Positions 1 to 10,441 of a DNA stretch of 64,000 nucleotides are shown piece by piece. The first letter of the stretch is position 1. Each line of letters begins with the position of its first letter. The DNA lies in NCBI GenBank assembly GCA_903813345.2, contig CAIIXF020000010.1:31646425-31710424 (forward strand), given 5' to 3'. The notes beneath the pieces are model-generated. The model was not told where the DNA came from, made no database searches, and worked only from the letters and a program-made list of their open reading frames with translations. Source of the stretch: Owenia fusiformis (lineage: Eukaryota; Annelida; Polychaeta; Sabellida; Oweniidae). Position numbers and translations under genes: made by a program.

Positions 1-464
1 GATAAGCTTGATGTCTAAAAAGACAATAGTTGATTAAAGCCCCCGATAAATCGGGCTACGTATACCGCCGTGTTTACATTAGGGGATTAGAAGAGTTTAT
101 TATTTACTTAGGTATGCAAGCAATATCAATATTAGGCCTTCATGCATGTACTCGTGTGTACAATCAGCATGCCCTTTAATATTATATAAGCCAGGCTATT
201 CAAGTACAACATAATGTACACTATTTATGTGTGTACTATATGGGAATACGATTCCCTGGGAAACAAAACACAAATACTTTTTATATGTTCAAAATGAGCC
301 ATTTGATCGATGCATACACTTAATACCCTCATATATAAACATCTACAAAGTATATCTAATAGCCATTTTCAATTCCAATGGTGAAACTTGCCTGGTTACG
401 ATTATACGAGAAATTAACACGAGACGATAGTTTACACCTTCCTGGCTTACCTCTGAAGCCTGTA
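1..464. other. Unassigned flank left of the transposase unit
   Basis: AT-rich sequence. Short open frames at 227-430 and 378-605 show no recognisable domain and overlap each other in different frames. The last bases, 459-464, read CCTGTA; the same hexamer recurs at 4791-4796 just beyond the right end of the neighbouring unit. Confidence 0.5.
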
Positions 465-465
465 C

Positions 466-925
466 GGGTTAACCCAACCAATTGTTATAACATGCGTATT
501 CCCATACAAACGATCTGTCTTCCAGAGAAAACTAAGATTTGTGGACATGTTTTGCTATCATGCCATCATACCCCAGTATGTCCTCTGTCAGTCAAAAAAG
601 TTTGAATCAAAACTCCCCACGAAAATCAAAAGATCTCACCTGTTGAAGACGCCATCTATAGAAAATGTCAAAAAATGTCATTCTGATTTTGACAGATGGA
701 GGCAGGTCAAAAAGGTCAAATTTTTTAAAGAAAATGCACCTTAATCACATCAAATCATGTCTTAGAGTTGGTCCATACATACACTTTTTCATTCATGTAC
801 TTACCAAAATCCAACCACTGGCCATGCTAATGTAATTACAATAATTGGACTATATTTTTGTTTTTATAATGCCATCTATTCGTCTTCCCACTCGGCGGAA
901 GGATCTAATGGTAGTGTGTCTCCTA
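466..925 (+). repeat. Left 460-bp direct repeat
   Basis: Begins with the perfect palindrome GGGTTAACCC and ends GTGTCTCCTA. It matches 4330-4789 base for base as far as I could read, which implies recent duplication or gene conversion. It contains a 67-aa open frame (541-744) that is preserved only because the DNA is duplicated. Confidence 0.9.
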
Positions 926-1734
926 GTAGTGACCCATCCTTTAAGTTACAATTTTAATTTCCTCTAAAATGTGTTCCCCAGTAATTTCCTTACAAAATAA
1001 TACAAACCGCAAGCAGATTCGACTATTTTTTCCAGATATATGATTGATTGAGCTTACCTACCTCCTTTCTGCAACAATGTGTTTTCCTATGATCTTGACT
1101 GCAATGAGACCCTATGACTGGATGTATTGGAAGGTGTCTAGATTGAGCTGGGGGAGTACTAAAGAGCTGAATGAGGTATTTCTGGAAAGCAAATTTTGCC
1201 TAGAGTCAATTTTTGTAATTAAAAATACTAAAAATCAATTGCCTTAATTTATGCGCATATTTAATTAGCACAGGGTAGATTTTTTTCTAAAAAGTGCTTA
1301 CTCGACATTTTTACGAGAAATTGCATGGACAAATATGACATTTGACATCACCAAATGATAGAACAGTTCATTTGCTATTAATTACATATGCTAATTGTAA
1401 TCATTAATTGCTAGGATGTGTTTACAGAGACATCTTTAAAAGGAAGGTTACACTAAAATTGTAATTTTCTCCGAATATTGTCATTCTACCCTTTGGATAT
1501 TTATCAAATTCATCAAAGTAAACAGAACAATTCATGGATGCATTATAGATCTTCCAGTAGATAAGTGATCTGAGTGTACATTAGATCATTTAAAAGATAA
1601 GAATATGCATAATCAGGTATTAGCACAAACTTAACTAGATTGTCAGTAAGTCAACTTGAAGCAACAGTGAACAGCTAAAATATATACAAATCAAGAAATA
1701 ACTCTGCTTTTTCATTTCTAGGTCTGCTCTTACC
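926..1734 (+). other. Leader region of the transposase gene
   Basis: No convincing ORF. A good 3' splice site (pyrimidine-rich TTTTTCATTTCTAG) ends at 1721, 13 bp before the transposase ATG. The start codon may therefore lie on an exon whose upstream 5' UTR is elsewhere in this leader or in the left repeat. The first bases (926-950) share a weak inverted similarity, CCCATYCT, with the sequence just inside the right repeat. Confidence 0.4.
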
Positions 1735-3816
1735 ATGGCCAAGGGGAGGGGCATTCGTGGAAAGTTCAAATACATCAATAAAGGCAGTTTCCAAAAGAAT
1801 CATGAGAAGGTAGAACCATTCAGCAGTAGTAAGGAGCTCAGAGATAACCTACCACCAAGGAAGATACATAGACTTTCTAAGGATATGCATGATCTTGTTT
1901 TAAAGCAGTTTGGAGAAGCATATGTACAGCCTGACATTCATGGCAACAATGGGTCTTCAATGGTTCTGAGACCTAAACCAGCTGAACCAGAGCCTCATGA
2001 AAAATATACAATTAGAGATCATCCTAATTCTATTCCAGATGAGAACATCATTGTAAGTCAGAATCTTTTATTAGTTATGATGAATTCAGTTTTCACAGCA
2101 CATTCTAGCCATAAGCCAGAGAGGAAATGTATGGGGGACCTTACCTTTAACAATAAGATACCCTTTGGCTTGTGTTGGAAAGTAGCATTTCAATGTGAAA
2201 AATGTAACTTCATATCTCCCTTATATCAATTGTATGAAGAAGTTGAATCTGAGGGTAAAAAAGGTCGTAAAGCGGCAAAGTTAAATACTCAGGTAGCAGT
2301 TGCTCTACAAGAGGTCCCAATAGGTATAGAAGGATTCAGAAAAATTTTGGCCACATGTAACATTAAACCCTCTTCATCATGGGGTATGCATAAGATGAGT
2401 TCTAATGTCAGTAAAGTCACGCAAGAAATCTGTGATAAAGATTTAGAAAAAAGATGTAAGCAAATCATTGATATCAATAAAATGCGCGGAGTAAATGATG
2501 ACCAACAGAATCAAGTGTCAATATCAACCGATGCCATGTATGACAGTAATGTTTTAGGAGACAGGTCCAAAATGGGGCAGCATGCCACAAGGGCAGTTAG
2601 CATTGCAACTGAAAATAATACATCAAAAATGCAGATCTTGTCATATAGCTTCAAGAACAAATCTTGTTGGAGAGGGGCTGCCTTAAGATCTCAGGGTTTC
2701 CCGGTAAAGTGTCCAGGTCATGAAAACTGCTCTGCCAACATGAATCGCGCGCACGCATTTACAGAATATGACATGGGTCATGAAATCGCATCGAAATTAG
2801 ACAAGGCAGAATTAAATGTAGGGTATATAACAACAGATGGTGATGCAAAAGGTTCTAAGGGAGTGCAGGATTATTATAAGAGTAAAAGAAATCACAGGGT
2901 AAAAAGATTGTCTGATAGAATTCATAAAGAGCAATTGCAATACACAAAAGGAGTCAATACTCAGTTCAGCAGGAATATGTTTGAGGGGACCATAAAGGAA
3001 TGTGGGAAGCTCCAAAAAGCATTCATGAAGGATGTCAAATATAGATGCAGCACTATTACCAGAAATTTGGCTAAAAAACACCATGATCTGACTCTGGCTG
3101 CTTCAACATTTACTCTCATCCATATATGTAAGAGCATTATTCACTGCTATGATGGCCGCCATGACATTTGTAAGAAAAAATTCAATGGCTGTGAAGGGAA
3201 AGCAGGTAATAATTGGTTAAAAAGATCAATTTTTCTGAAGGCTTGTGGCTTGAATGAGACAAATATCAACATGACTGATGAAGATAAAGACAAACTTCGT
3301 GAGATTGTAGAATTACGCCTCGGACCAGATGCCATTGAACAGACTAGATACAATACACACACCAACAAGTGTGAGTCAGTAAATGCTGTTATCAACAAGA
3401 CTCTCCCAAAACGCAATGTTTATTCTGCAACTGCATATGGACGGCTTACATCAGCCATATTGCAAGTCAATCATGGTCTGGGCAATAGCACTCATCTAAA
3501 ATTGAAATCTCTTAGAGCAAGCCTACCCAAAGGATCTTCTGCCAGTATCGCAATCCACAAAATGCAGAGAAGAGCTATGTATTTTAAAAAATACAAAACC
3601 AGGAGATATGTTAGGTCAAATAGAGCATTTCATAAAGCTTATCATCTCAATGAGTATTTCAGGGCAGCAGATGAGAAAAAACAAATTGATTACATGAAAT
3701 ATCAGTTGGATCGAAGACCGATTCTGAAGGGCGACCACAATTATGCTGCCCCACCCCCCCGCTTCTCCCCTAGACGGGCTGACCACACCTATGCATTGAG
3801 GAAAGTAGGTAAATAG
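1735..3816 (+). CDS. Mutator-like DDE transposase, apparently intact (693 aa)
   Basis: Full-length uninterrupted ORF whose ATG sits in a good Kozak context (taccATGG) after a 3' splice site. It resembles the animal 'Mutator-like transposase domain' proteins (PF20700-type): a basic N-terminus (residues 1-20), a CxxC zinc-knuckle pair (C154, C157), then a DDE catalytic core. Candidate catalytic residues are D266 in STDAMYD, D368 in YITTDGDAKG, and E547 in TNKCESVNAVINKTLPK. A Cys/His cluster (H470, C471, C479, C486) between the second D and the E resembles the insertion of this family. The C-terminus (610-690) is strongly basic and probably binds DNA. The protein should act in the nucleus, cutting and joining element ends. 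It converges with the nuclease gene 15 bp away. No frameshift or stop was seen, so recent activity is possible. The family name comes from motif recognition, not a search; Kolobok-like DDE families share the N..CES.N motif. Confidence 0.85.
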   Translation: MAKGRGIRGKFKYINKGSFQKNHEKVEPFSSSKELRDNLPPRKIHRLSKDMHDLVLKQFGEAYVQPDIHGNNGSSMVLRPKPAEPEPHEKYTIRDHPNSIPDENIIVSQNLLLVMMNSVFTAHSSHKPERKCMGDLTFNNKIPFGLCWKVAFQCEKCNFISPLYQLYEEVESEGKKGRKAAKLNTQVAVALQEVPIGIEGFRKILATCNIKPSSSWGMHKMSSNVSKVTQEICDKDLEKRCKQIIDINKMRGVNDDQQNQVSISTDAMYDSNVLGDRSKMGQHATRAVSIATENNTSKMQILSYSFKNKSCWRGAALRSQGFPVKCPGHENCSANMNRAHAFTEYDMGHEIASKLDKAELNVGYITTDGDAKGSKGVQDYYKSKRNHRVKRLSDRIHKEQLQYTKGVNTQFSRNMFEGTIKECGKLQKAFMKDVKYRCSTITRNLAKKHHDLTLAASTFTLIHICKSIIHCYDGRHDICKKKFNGCEGKAGNNWLKRSIFLKACGLNETNINMTDEDKDKLREIVELRLGPDAIEQTRYNTHTNKCESVNAVINKTLPKRNVYSATAYGRLTSAILQVNHGLGNSTHLKLKSLRASLPKGSSASIAIHKMQRRAMYFKKYKTRRYVRSNRAFHKAYHLNEYFRAADEKKQIDYMKYQLDRRPILKGDHNYAAPPPRFSPRRADHTYALRKVGK

Positions 3817-3831
3817 ATGGTATACATACCT

Positions 3832-4227
3832 TTAATAATTTAGGTGTAAGATACATTCTGGGTAGGGATCATGACCGATACAATTCCCCATATTTACACA
3901 AATCAATCTTGTGTTATTGATAGTATGGGGCTCAAGTGTCAAATGGTCAGGATTTATACAGCACCTATTGTGACATAGATGCGAGATGTCACCATCTAGA
4001 CCTATTTTCTCAGGGTAAGCAACAAGGTACGACACTCTGTGTGCACAGGTATTGGAAAATTTGGAAGATCCTGGCCATTTGACACTCAAGCGCCCATAGC
4101 CATCTTTCCTGACCCCCCCTCCCCAGAATGTACATTGTCCATTTGGGCTTGGCAGGCTCTGGGCCAATAATTTAGCCTTGTATTGGGTCACCCAAGCTTC
4201 TAATGCTTTGAAATAGAATAGGAACAC
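3832..4227 (-). CDS. His-Cys box (His-Me finger) endonuclease-domain protein (131 aa)
   Basis: The 131-aa ORF carries a complete His-Cys box. Ser-His-Leu-Cys-His-Asn places the general-base His at H83 and Asn-Asn-Thr-Arg gives the metal-binding Asn at N104, a spacing of 21 as in I-PpoI (H98, N119). Candidate zinc ligands are C32, C85, C90 and H95 for site 1 and C110, C116, H119 and C125 for site 2. Their offsets from the catalytic His match I-PpoI closely for seven of eight. A GYGR turn (43-46) and AHR (62-64) fit the beta-sheet DNA-binding part (zf-His_Me_endon, PF05551-like). The expected activity is Mg-dependent double-strand cleavage, perhaps leaving 3' overhangs. It lies tail-to-tail with the transposase inside the same repeats, suggesting a joint role. 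The start is uncertain: this is the only in-frame Met, and an upstream exon is possible. Confidence 0.82.
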   Translation of the reverse strand: MFLFYFKALEAWVTQYKAKLLAQSLPSPNGQCTFWGGGVRKDGYGRLSVKWPGSSKFSNTCAHRVSYLVAYPEKIGLDGDISHLCHNRCCINPDHLTLEPHTINNTRLICVNMGNCIGHDPYPECILHLNY

Positions 4228-4329
4228 ATTGAGAGAGCTAAATCAGTGAAAATTCCAATGAAAACCAGAGAATTAATTGAAAAATATGACCAAAGTTAAA
4301 AAAATTGAATTTCAGAATGGGCGATAATA

Positions 4330-4789
4330 GGGTTAACCCAACCAATTGTTATAACATGCGTATTCCCATACAAACGATCTGTCTTCCAGAGAAAACTAAG
4401 ATTTGTGGACATGTTTTGCTATCATGCCATCATACCCCAGTATGTCCTCTGTCAGTCAAAAAAGTTTGAATCAAAACTCCCCACGAAAATCAAAAGATCT
4501 CACCTGTTGAAGACGCCATCTATAGAAAATGTCAAAAAATGTCATTCTGATTTTGACAGATGGAGGCAGGTCAAAAAGGTCAAATTTTTTAAAGAAAATG
4601 CACCTTAATCACATCAAATCATGTCTTAGAGTTGGTCCATACATACACTTTTTCATTCATGTACTTACCAAAATCCAACCACTGGCCATGCTAATGTAAT
4701 TACAATAATTGGACTATATTTTTGTTTTTATAATGCCATCTATTCGTCTTCCCACTCGGCGGAAGGATCTAATGGTAGTGTGTCTCCTA
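4330..4789 (+). repeat. Right 460-bp direct repeat
   Basis: Second copy of 466-925, same orientation, starting GGGTTAACCC and ending GTGTCTCCTA. It is followed by C and then CCTGTA (4791-4796). Confidence 0.9.
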
Positions 4790-4796
4790 CCCTGTA

Positions 4797-5343
4797 ATCT
4801 CTTTATATAGGTTAGCGAGAGCGCTGCGCCTGCGCAGTTTTAAATTTTGGCGCACACTTTAACATTGTACACGATCGGGGCATATGATGTTTAATTAAGT
4901 TATATGGCATTTGTCCAGTAGTTTGAGTTAATGCGAAACAGTGTACGACCCTTGTATGTGTATGTGAATGAAAATTAATCATGAAAGGCAAGCCATGATC
5001 TGTCCGCATTAGACAATTTAAGTTTCACATATAATAATACGAGTTTTCCGTCATAAAGTTCAAGGATGGTGCAAGGCCTTATATATGAAGTGGATCATAT
5101 TCATGAAGTGATTCATGTTCACATGAAAAAAACATTTTGGTTTGGTTACATGAATACTTTCATGGATGTTTTATGAACGCAAATGAAATATTGTTGCAAA
5201 CTGAATAAACCTAGGATATATATTTGACATCATAAAGGGATAGAAAAGACAACATGCTTATTTTGTGATCTATTTTTCTCGTTCTAGCTTTAGATGATGT
5301 TAGTAATGAATAGTTTTGTTATTGCCTTTTTATTGCTCATATA
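4797..5343. other. Unassigned sequence right of the transposase unit
   Basis: No supported gene. A short GC-rich stretch with GAGCGCTGCGCCTGCGCAG lies near 4819-4838. The minus-strand open frame at 4812-5009 shows no family features. Confidence 0.4.
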
Positions 5344-5840
5344 TACAGGGCGTACAAAAACGCAACAAGTAGTTATCTCTTAAAATCACAAAACTAGCGA
5401 TGACTGCATCAATTTCATTCAATATACCATAAAGCCCGTCCCTCCACTTTGCAATAGCATGTCATTCATTCAAATGTGGTCATGGTTGGGTTAGAAATCC
5501 TTCCATTTGCACAGTGGGTCAAAATCGGCTCTGGGCCAAGTTTCGATAGAGCAAACTCAGACGTCTCCTGACTTGAATTGTTGTGAATTTTTCTTTTGGG
5601 GCTATCCCAAGAGCATCTGTGCACACAATTCCTCCACCAGATATTGCAAAACTTCGAGAAAGAATTGCTCATGGGCTGCTTTCTCTGCTTCGGCCAGCCA
5701 TCACTCTCTGTGAATGAATGACATTCCATTGCAAAGAGGAGTAATTTGGTTTTTTTTGGCACATTGAATGAAAAGAATTCAGTCGTCATTGGTTTTATGT
5801 TTTCTTTCAATATTGCATTGCACCCCGTACACTGACTTTT
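5344..5840 (+). pseudogene. Fossil mariner-like transposase fragment
   Basis: In the plus frame near 5550-5620 the conceptual protein reads SPDLNCCEFFFWGYPKS. This is the C-terminal catalytic signature of mariner/Tc1-type transposases (consensus SPDL-PCDFFLWGYLKS), including the third acidic residue. After a frameshift the continuing helix reads IPPPDIAKLRERIAHGL, as expected for the family. The N-terminal two thirds are missing. A GGGCGTAC sequence at about 5348 and GTAC-rich sequence near 5825 may be decayed ends. The longer minus-strand open frame over the same DNA is a shadow. Confidence 0.7.
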
Positions 5841-7939
5841 GCGATGTTTATAAATTGGTCCGAAGCTAATTGTTGTCCAGTTTGCAAAAGAATGATTACT
5901 CGCCCAAACATGACCCAATATCAACGAATGATATATCATTGTAAAGAGGAGACATGTATGTTGATATAACGAGCAAGTTCAAGAAAGCAATTTGAGCGAA
6001 AGTATCATAAATATAGATGTAGTCTAAATTATTGTTTGTTATTACTGTCCGAGTAAACATTTATAACAAATAAAAACCAAAGTTTTGAGTGTTAATCAGT
6101 GTCGTATCTACTTCAGATAATATATTGAAATTTTTTTTAAAATAAGCACCAAATACATACAAATATCGATTAAAACGAACGTAATTTTGAATCAAGCATA
6201 CGTAATATATTTAAAAATATATAAGTCAAGCAATGCATTTTAATAATATGAAAACAAGCTAGATACTTACATTGTTCGTAAAGCTCTTGTTGGCAAATGT
6301 AACTGCGTAGTATTTGGAATACGTGCATGTGTTCTAAAAGTGCGCGGTTTAATGTATGTAAACCATACCCTGCGTGCAGAGTCTAGTTAAACTACAATGC
6401 CCTTATTTGTGAACGTGAGCACGGGGATGATCTCTGCAGCAGTTAAATCTATGAATTATATTCAAGGGAGTTTATTGGTGACGGTGTCGGGACTATTTTA
6501 TGTTGTAGTGACGGTAAGTTGTATTGTTTATGTAAAGTGGCGAGGAAACAAAAAGCAATGATCAAACCTTTAGCTGGTTTTTCGTTCGGCATAATACTAC
6601 CTAAAATACATCGGAACCACATTAAAACATTTTTAATAAATAATAAACGACTTACTAACTATTTAAGTCCTCATGTAGGAATAAAAATGTGTTTTTAATT
6701 TACTATTTGTCATGACTTCTTTTCAAATAACTTTTTTAAATCATCAATTTGTCTACTATACAAATGGAGAAAATAATATAAATATTCCACTTCACACGTA
6801 CAGAGCAAAAACATTATCTGTTTAACACCAATGTAAAGATTGAACATAGGACACACTTTTTCAACAATAAAATGTCATATTTAATATGCAACTTCAATAA
6901 TTTAGCATATCAAAAATATGTTGCAACCTAATTGACCTCATCGTGACATCACCCAGGTAAAAGAAGTATTTGAAAAAATGATAAAAGATGTCCATGTCAA
7001 TCGTTTCTAAATATGCTGAACTTCAAATATAAACTAATGTTCATTGTCTGACAAAAAGGAAGAATGTATTCTGTTTTAAATATCATTGTACCCTTGGTTT
7101 ATATGAGATTTAAGATTCTGAAATGCATTTTTCTCCGAACCGTTTTCATACATTAATGAGTTCATTTCTTTTTTTATTTCATTAAAACAATACAAAATGT
7201 AACAAATGTTTGGCCATGACACCTATATGGGTACTTATTTATTAAAGGGCAATAAGGACTGTAGAGAAAATAGGAAAGTTTTTTCATTTTTTCTGAGCTA
7301 TCAAGGCAACATTTGGCTTTGGTTTAACATCTTCTTTGACATACCTATTTTCTTAAAATGTATGGATAAATTATCAATTTCAGCATCAAGAAGTGTAAAT
7401 TCAGTTCAAAGCTTCAAAAAGGGGACTTTCACTTTTATATTTTTAAGATCCACCATGTTTCAAGAGGAATATCAGCTAAATAATGTTTATCTAGGGGGTT
7501 TCTTTGTAGATAATAAAAATAGATGTTAGTTGATGAAATATCCACACTTAAATATATTTTGACACTGGTCCATGATCGTTGAATGACCCCTCTGCACTAA
7601 TTAGTGCACCTTTAACTAATTTTCTCATTTTTTCGGCAAAAAAATATGTGAGAATGAAAGCTATGCATTGATGTGAATTATCGCTTACTCAAGGGTACGT
7701 TTGACCTCTAAAAGGTTCTTCAAAAACAACTTTTTGGAATTAAAAAACAGTTTCACATATCACACTTTGATAACATTTGGTAAGGGTGCAATATAAACCA
7801 AAGTGGTTTAAACTTCATATGGGGGCTTTTACGATTGAATTTACGGGGACTTTTTTATGAAGATTCTAAATCTAAATGTATCGTCCGTTGTGGTATGTTG
7901 CAGATGAGAACAACATTACAGTATACATAAGCAATGATT
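5841..7939. other. No gene recognised
   Basis: AT-rich DNA with only short, composition-driven open frames. The longest (7206-7529, +, 107 aa) is Phe/Leu-rich and lacks domain features. Confidence 0.5.
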
Positions 7940-8292
7940 AATGGATCCTATTTTGATACGTCGTAACATCGGAAGCTTACGACGTTATACAAGTATTTTC
8001 GGCTGGAGATTTGTAAGTACTCATTTATTTCGACGTTTTGACAGAATGTGGTTCTTTCCCTTTCGTAGACACATTGACCATACCATGCATATATACCTCT
8101 TGTATCACTGCGTCCCAACATTTCGTCTGAACACGGTCTATAACTTCTCAAACCTTCTAGAAAGCGCGACAAATTTTGGAAAGAAATGATCAATTTTTCA
8201 CAAAAATGATCATAGTTTCTATAATGCTAACCCTATCATCTTGAAATATTGATTAGATAAACAATGCAATTTTTATACATCATCCAGACACT
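7940..8292 (+). repeat. Left arm of a ~2.5-kb inverted-repeat pair
   Basis: About 350 bp (starting near ATGGATCCTATTTTGATACG) match the reverse complement of 10092-10441 with scattered differences. Shared blocks include AAGTACTCATTTATTTCGAC and the end near CATCCAGACA. Open frames at 7941-8193 and 10253-10492 come from this repeat and are not genes. Confidence 0.8.
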
Positions 8293-9170
8293 TCGGTTTC
8301 CTTAACCAATAAAAGAACTCCGACAAATTAATTTTTCTTTGAAGATTTACAGCGTTAACCATGACTTTGTTTCTTTATATTGTCTTGATCTTACCTCACT
8401 AATCACATATTTAATAAGATATACGTTGATTTAACATTAAACGTACTTATGAGATTATGGTAATATAAATTTATTTTCTTTGAGTTGGGTCAGTATTAGG
8501 GTTTCCAGGCCATGGAGGCTAAAATTGTCCCTCGGAGCAAAACGAAAAAAAAGAATAAATTTGAGAGGCTTTACTTCTCCCCAAAGAGAATTTTGGTGAA
8601 AGCTCAGGGATGCAATGCCTGTGATGCACTGAAATTCTGAACGCCAGGCATTTGTGAATCTGTTAACGTAAAAAAGTCTTGCCAAGAGCATGCACATGAA
8701 ATTAAACATGAAAAACGTCATCATATTCCCTAGATAAATCATTTAAAACCTACATCACATTTTTTGTTGCAAACAGTTAAAGTGTACATCCGTACATCTT
8801 GTCACTGTACGTTGTCGATAGTTAGGCCTGACAATAAGAGAATAATAATATAGTATTATAAACTGGCTGGAGATCACATGAGTGCATTGATTATGAAGAG
8901 GGTGTTTCAAAATTAGAACACGAATGGCTACATTTTGGAAACACATATACTCAAATCATTCAGTTTGAGCAGTGTTTGATTCAAGGAAACGGATAATTTC
9001 TGTAAGTTTGTGCTCTTTTATGGCCTTGAGCTATTTATTTTGCTGACTTAATTATTCTGGGTGTTTAAAACGTAAAATTTATTAGAGATTTACTCGTAAC
9101 TGGACCTTTGAAAAGAACGGGCCAAATTAGAGATATATAAATTTCTAGTATTCCCTTAAATGTGGACCAA
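8293..9170. other. Loop of the inverted pair, no recognised gene
   Basis: A minus open frame at 8455-8742 (95 aa) and a plus frame beginning at 8513 (MEAKIVPRSKTKKK...) overlap. Neither shows a domain or convincing splice context. Confidence 0.35.
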
Positions 9171-9179
9171 ATTAATGCA

Positions 9180-9345
9180 ACTTTGAGAAAATTTCAGTAA
9201 ATTCAGCAAATTTTAAGCAAATTTAGCAAAATTTAAGCAAAATCCAAGCAAGTTTTGCAAAATTCAAGCAAATTTGGCAACATCTAAGGAAAATTAGCGA
9301 ATTTGGCATACACTTAGCAAAAAGTAAATTTGCTTCCGCAAAAAT
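9180..9345 (+). repeat. Degenerate AAATTTAGCAA-type short tandem repeat
   Basis: About ten imperfect 13-17-bp units of the form caAATTtaAGCAA. Confidence 0.7.
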
Positions 9346-9365
9346 TTGACGAAAAAATGTAAGTA

Positions 9366-9992
9366 GTAGCCTGGCCAGAACAAGTCATGCCTCTCTATTT
9401 TCTCAATAACTTTCTCAATTTTGAATATTTTTTCATGAACGTTTCATGGAATAAACTTTAAAGAATTCCTAACATACAATTTTTTCGATAAAATTTTAGC
9501 CTTGAAAATGAATTACAATATGCTCCTCAAAATAGGAGCTCTTCAAACTCTAAGGTTCAAAAATCAGAAAAGTCGTATGCTAAATTTTGAAAATTCACAG
9601 AGATGGTTTTTACAAAAAATTCAAAGGACAATCCATCAAGACAGTATTATAATACCAAGCAAACATCACAAAATACTTATGCATACCTTAGAGAAGACAG
9701 CAGACAGTATTTCACACCAAGAACAAGACAATCTGTATATTAGGACAAAACGTAATTTAGATTTTTTGTATCTTTTTAGAAAAAATGGCGACAGAAATGA
9801 CCCATCAACAGAATATGACAATATTTTTTAAAAGGTTGTAACAATAAAATTAATGAGGCATTTACCATATGAAAAAATTTGTATGTTAGGAATTCTTTAA
9901 AGTTTATACTGTGAAAATTTCATGAAAAAATATTCAAAATTGAGAAAGTAATTGAGAAAATAGAGAGGCATGACTTGTTCTGGCCAGGCTAC
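9366..9992 (+). mobile_element. MITE with ~120-bp terminal inverted repeats and TA duplication
   Basis: The left end GTAGCCTGGCCAGAACAAG is the reverse complement of the right end; similarity continues for about 120 bp on each side. TA flanks both ends (9364-9365 and 9993-9994), as for Tc1/mariner-mobilised elements. The internal 109-aa open frame (9502-9831) has no transposase motifs. The element is nested in the loop of the 7.9-10.4 kb inverted pair. Confidence 0.8.
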
Positions 9993-10091
9993 TATTTTGT
10001 TTGTTTGTTTTTACAAAAGTTGCATAAATTAATGACTGTTTATAAATGTATGTATAGATAGAATGAAAATTCTTTCATTAATTTGGGAAAC

Positions 10092-10441
10092 TGGATGTCT
10101 GTATAATATATAAAAATTGTATTGTTATTATTATCAATAATGCAAGATGATAGGGCTAATATTGTAGAAACTATGATGGTTTTTGTGAAAAATTATCATT
10201 TTTCAAGAAATTGTCGTGCTTTCTAGAAGGTTTGATAAGTTTTAGACCGTATTCACAACATGTTGAGACGTTGTGATACTAGAGGCATGGTATGGTCAAT
10301 GTTTCCACGAAAGGGAAAGGACCATATTCTGTCAAAACGTCGAAATAAATGAGTACTTACAAATCTCCCGCCGAAAATATTGAATATACGTCGTAAGCTT
10401 CTGGTGTTACGACGTATAAGAGAATGGGGTGTGAAGTTAAG
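10092..10441 (-). repeat. Right arm of the inverted-repeat pair
   Basis: Reverse-complement partner of 7940-8292. The arms are diverged, so this is not a recent event. Confidence 0.8.

Larger units (their letters stand above)
465..4790 (+). mobile_element. Candidate mobile unit: DDE transposase + His-Cys nuclease between long direct repeats
   Basis: The unit consists of a 460-bp direct repeat (466-925), an 809-bp leader, a transposase gene (1735-3816, +), a convergent nuclease gene (3832-4227, -), about 100 bp of AT-rich DNA, and the second repeat (4330-4789). Corresponding positions are offset by exactly 3864 bp and I saw no mismatch between the repeats. CCTGTA lies one base outside each repeat, a possible 6-bp target duplication. 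There is no reverse transcriptase, integrase, TG...CA terminus or primer-binding site, so an LTR retrotransposon is not supported. DDE transposons normally have inverted ends, so direct terminal repeats are odd. Alternatives are tandem insertion followed by recombination, or a segmental duplication. Unit boundaries and mobility are inferred; the two genes are seen directly. Confidence 0.6.

Noticed and set aside
541-744. 67-aa open frame repeated at 4405-4608 as a conserved small gene
   Set aside because: It is identical only because the 460-bp repeat is duplicated; no domain, start context or independent copy supports it.
466-4789. LTR retrotransposon interpretation of the 460-bp direct repeats
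   Set aside because: No gag, reverse transcriptase, RNase H or integrase; the repeats start GG and end TA rather than TG...CA; no primer-binding site or polypurine tract was seen next to them.
5466-5939. 157-aa minus-strand ORF
   Set aside because: It lies antisense to the mariner remnant, whose plus-strand motif explains the open reading.
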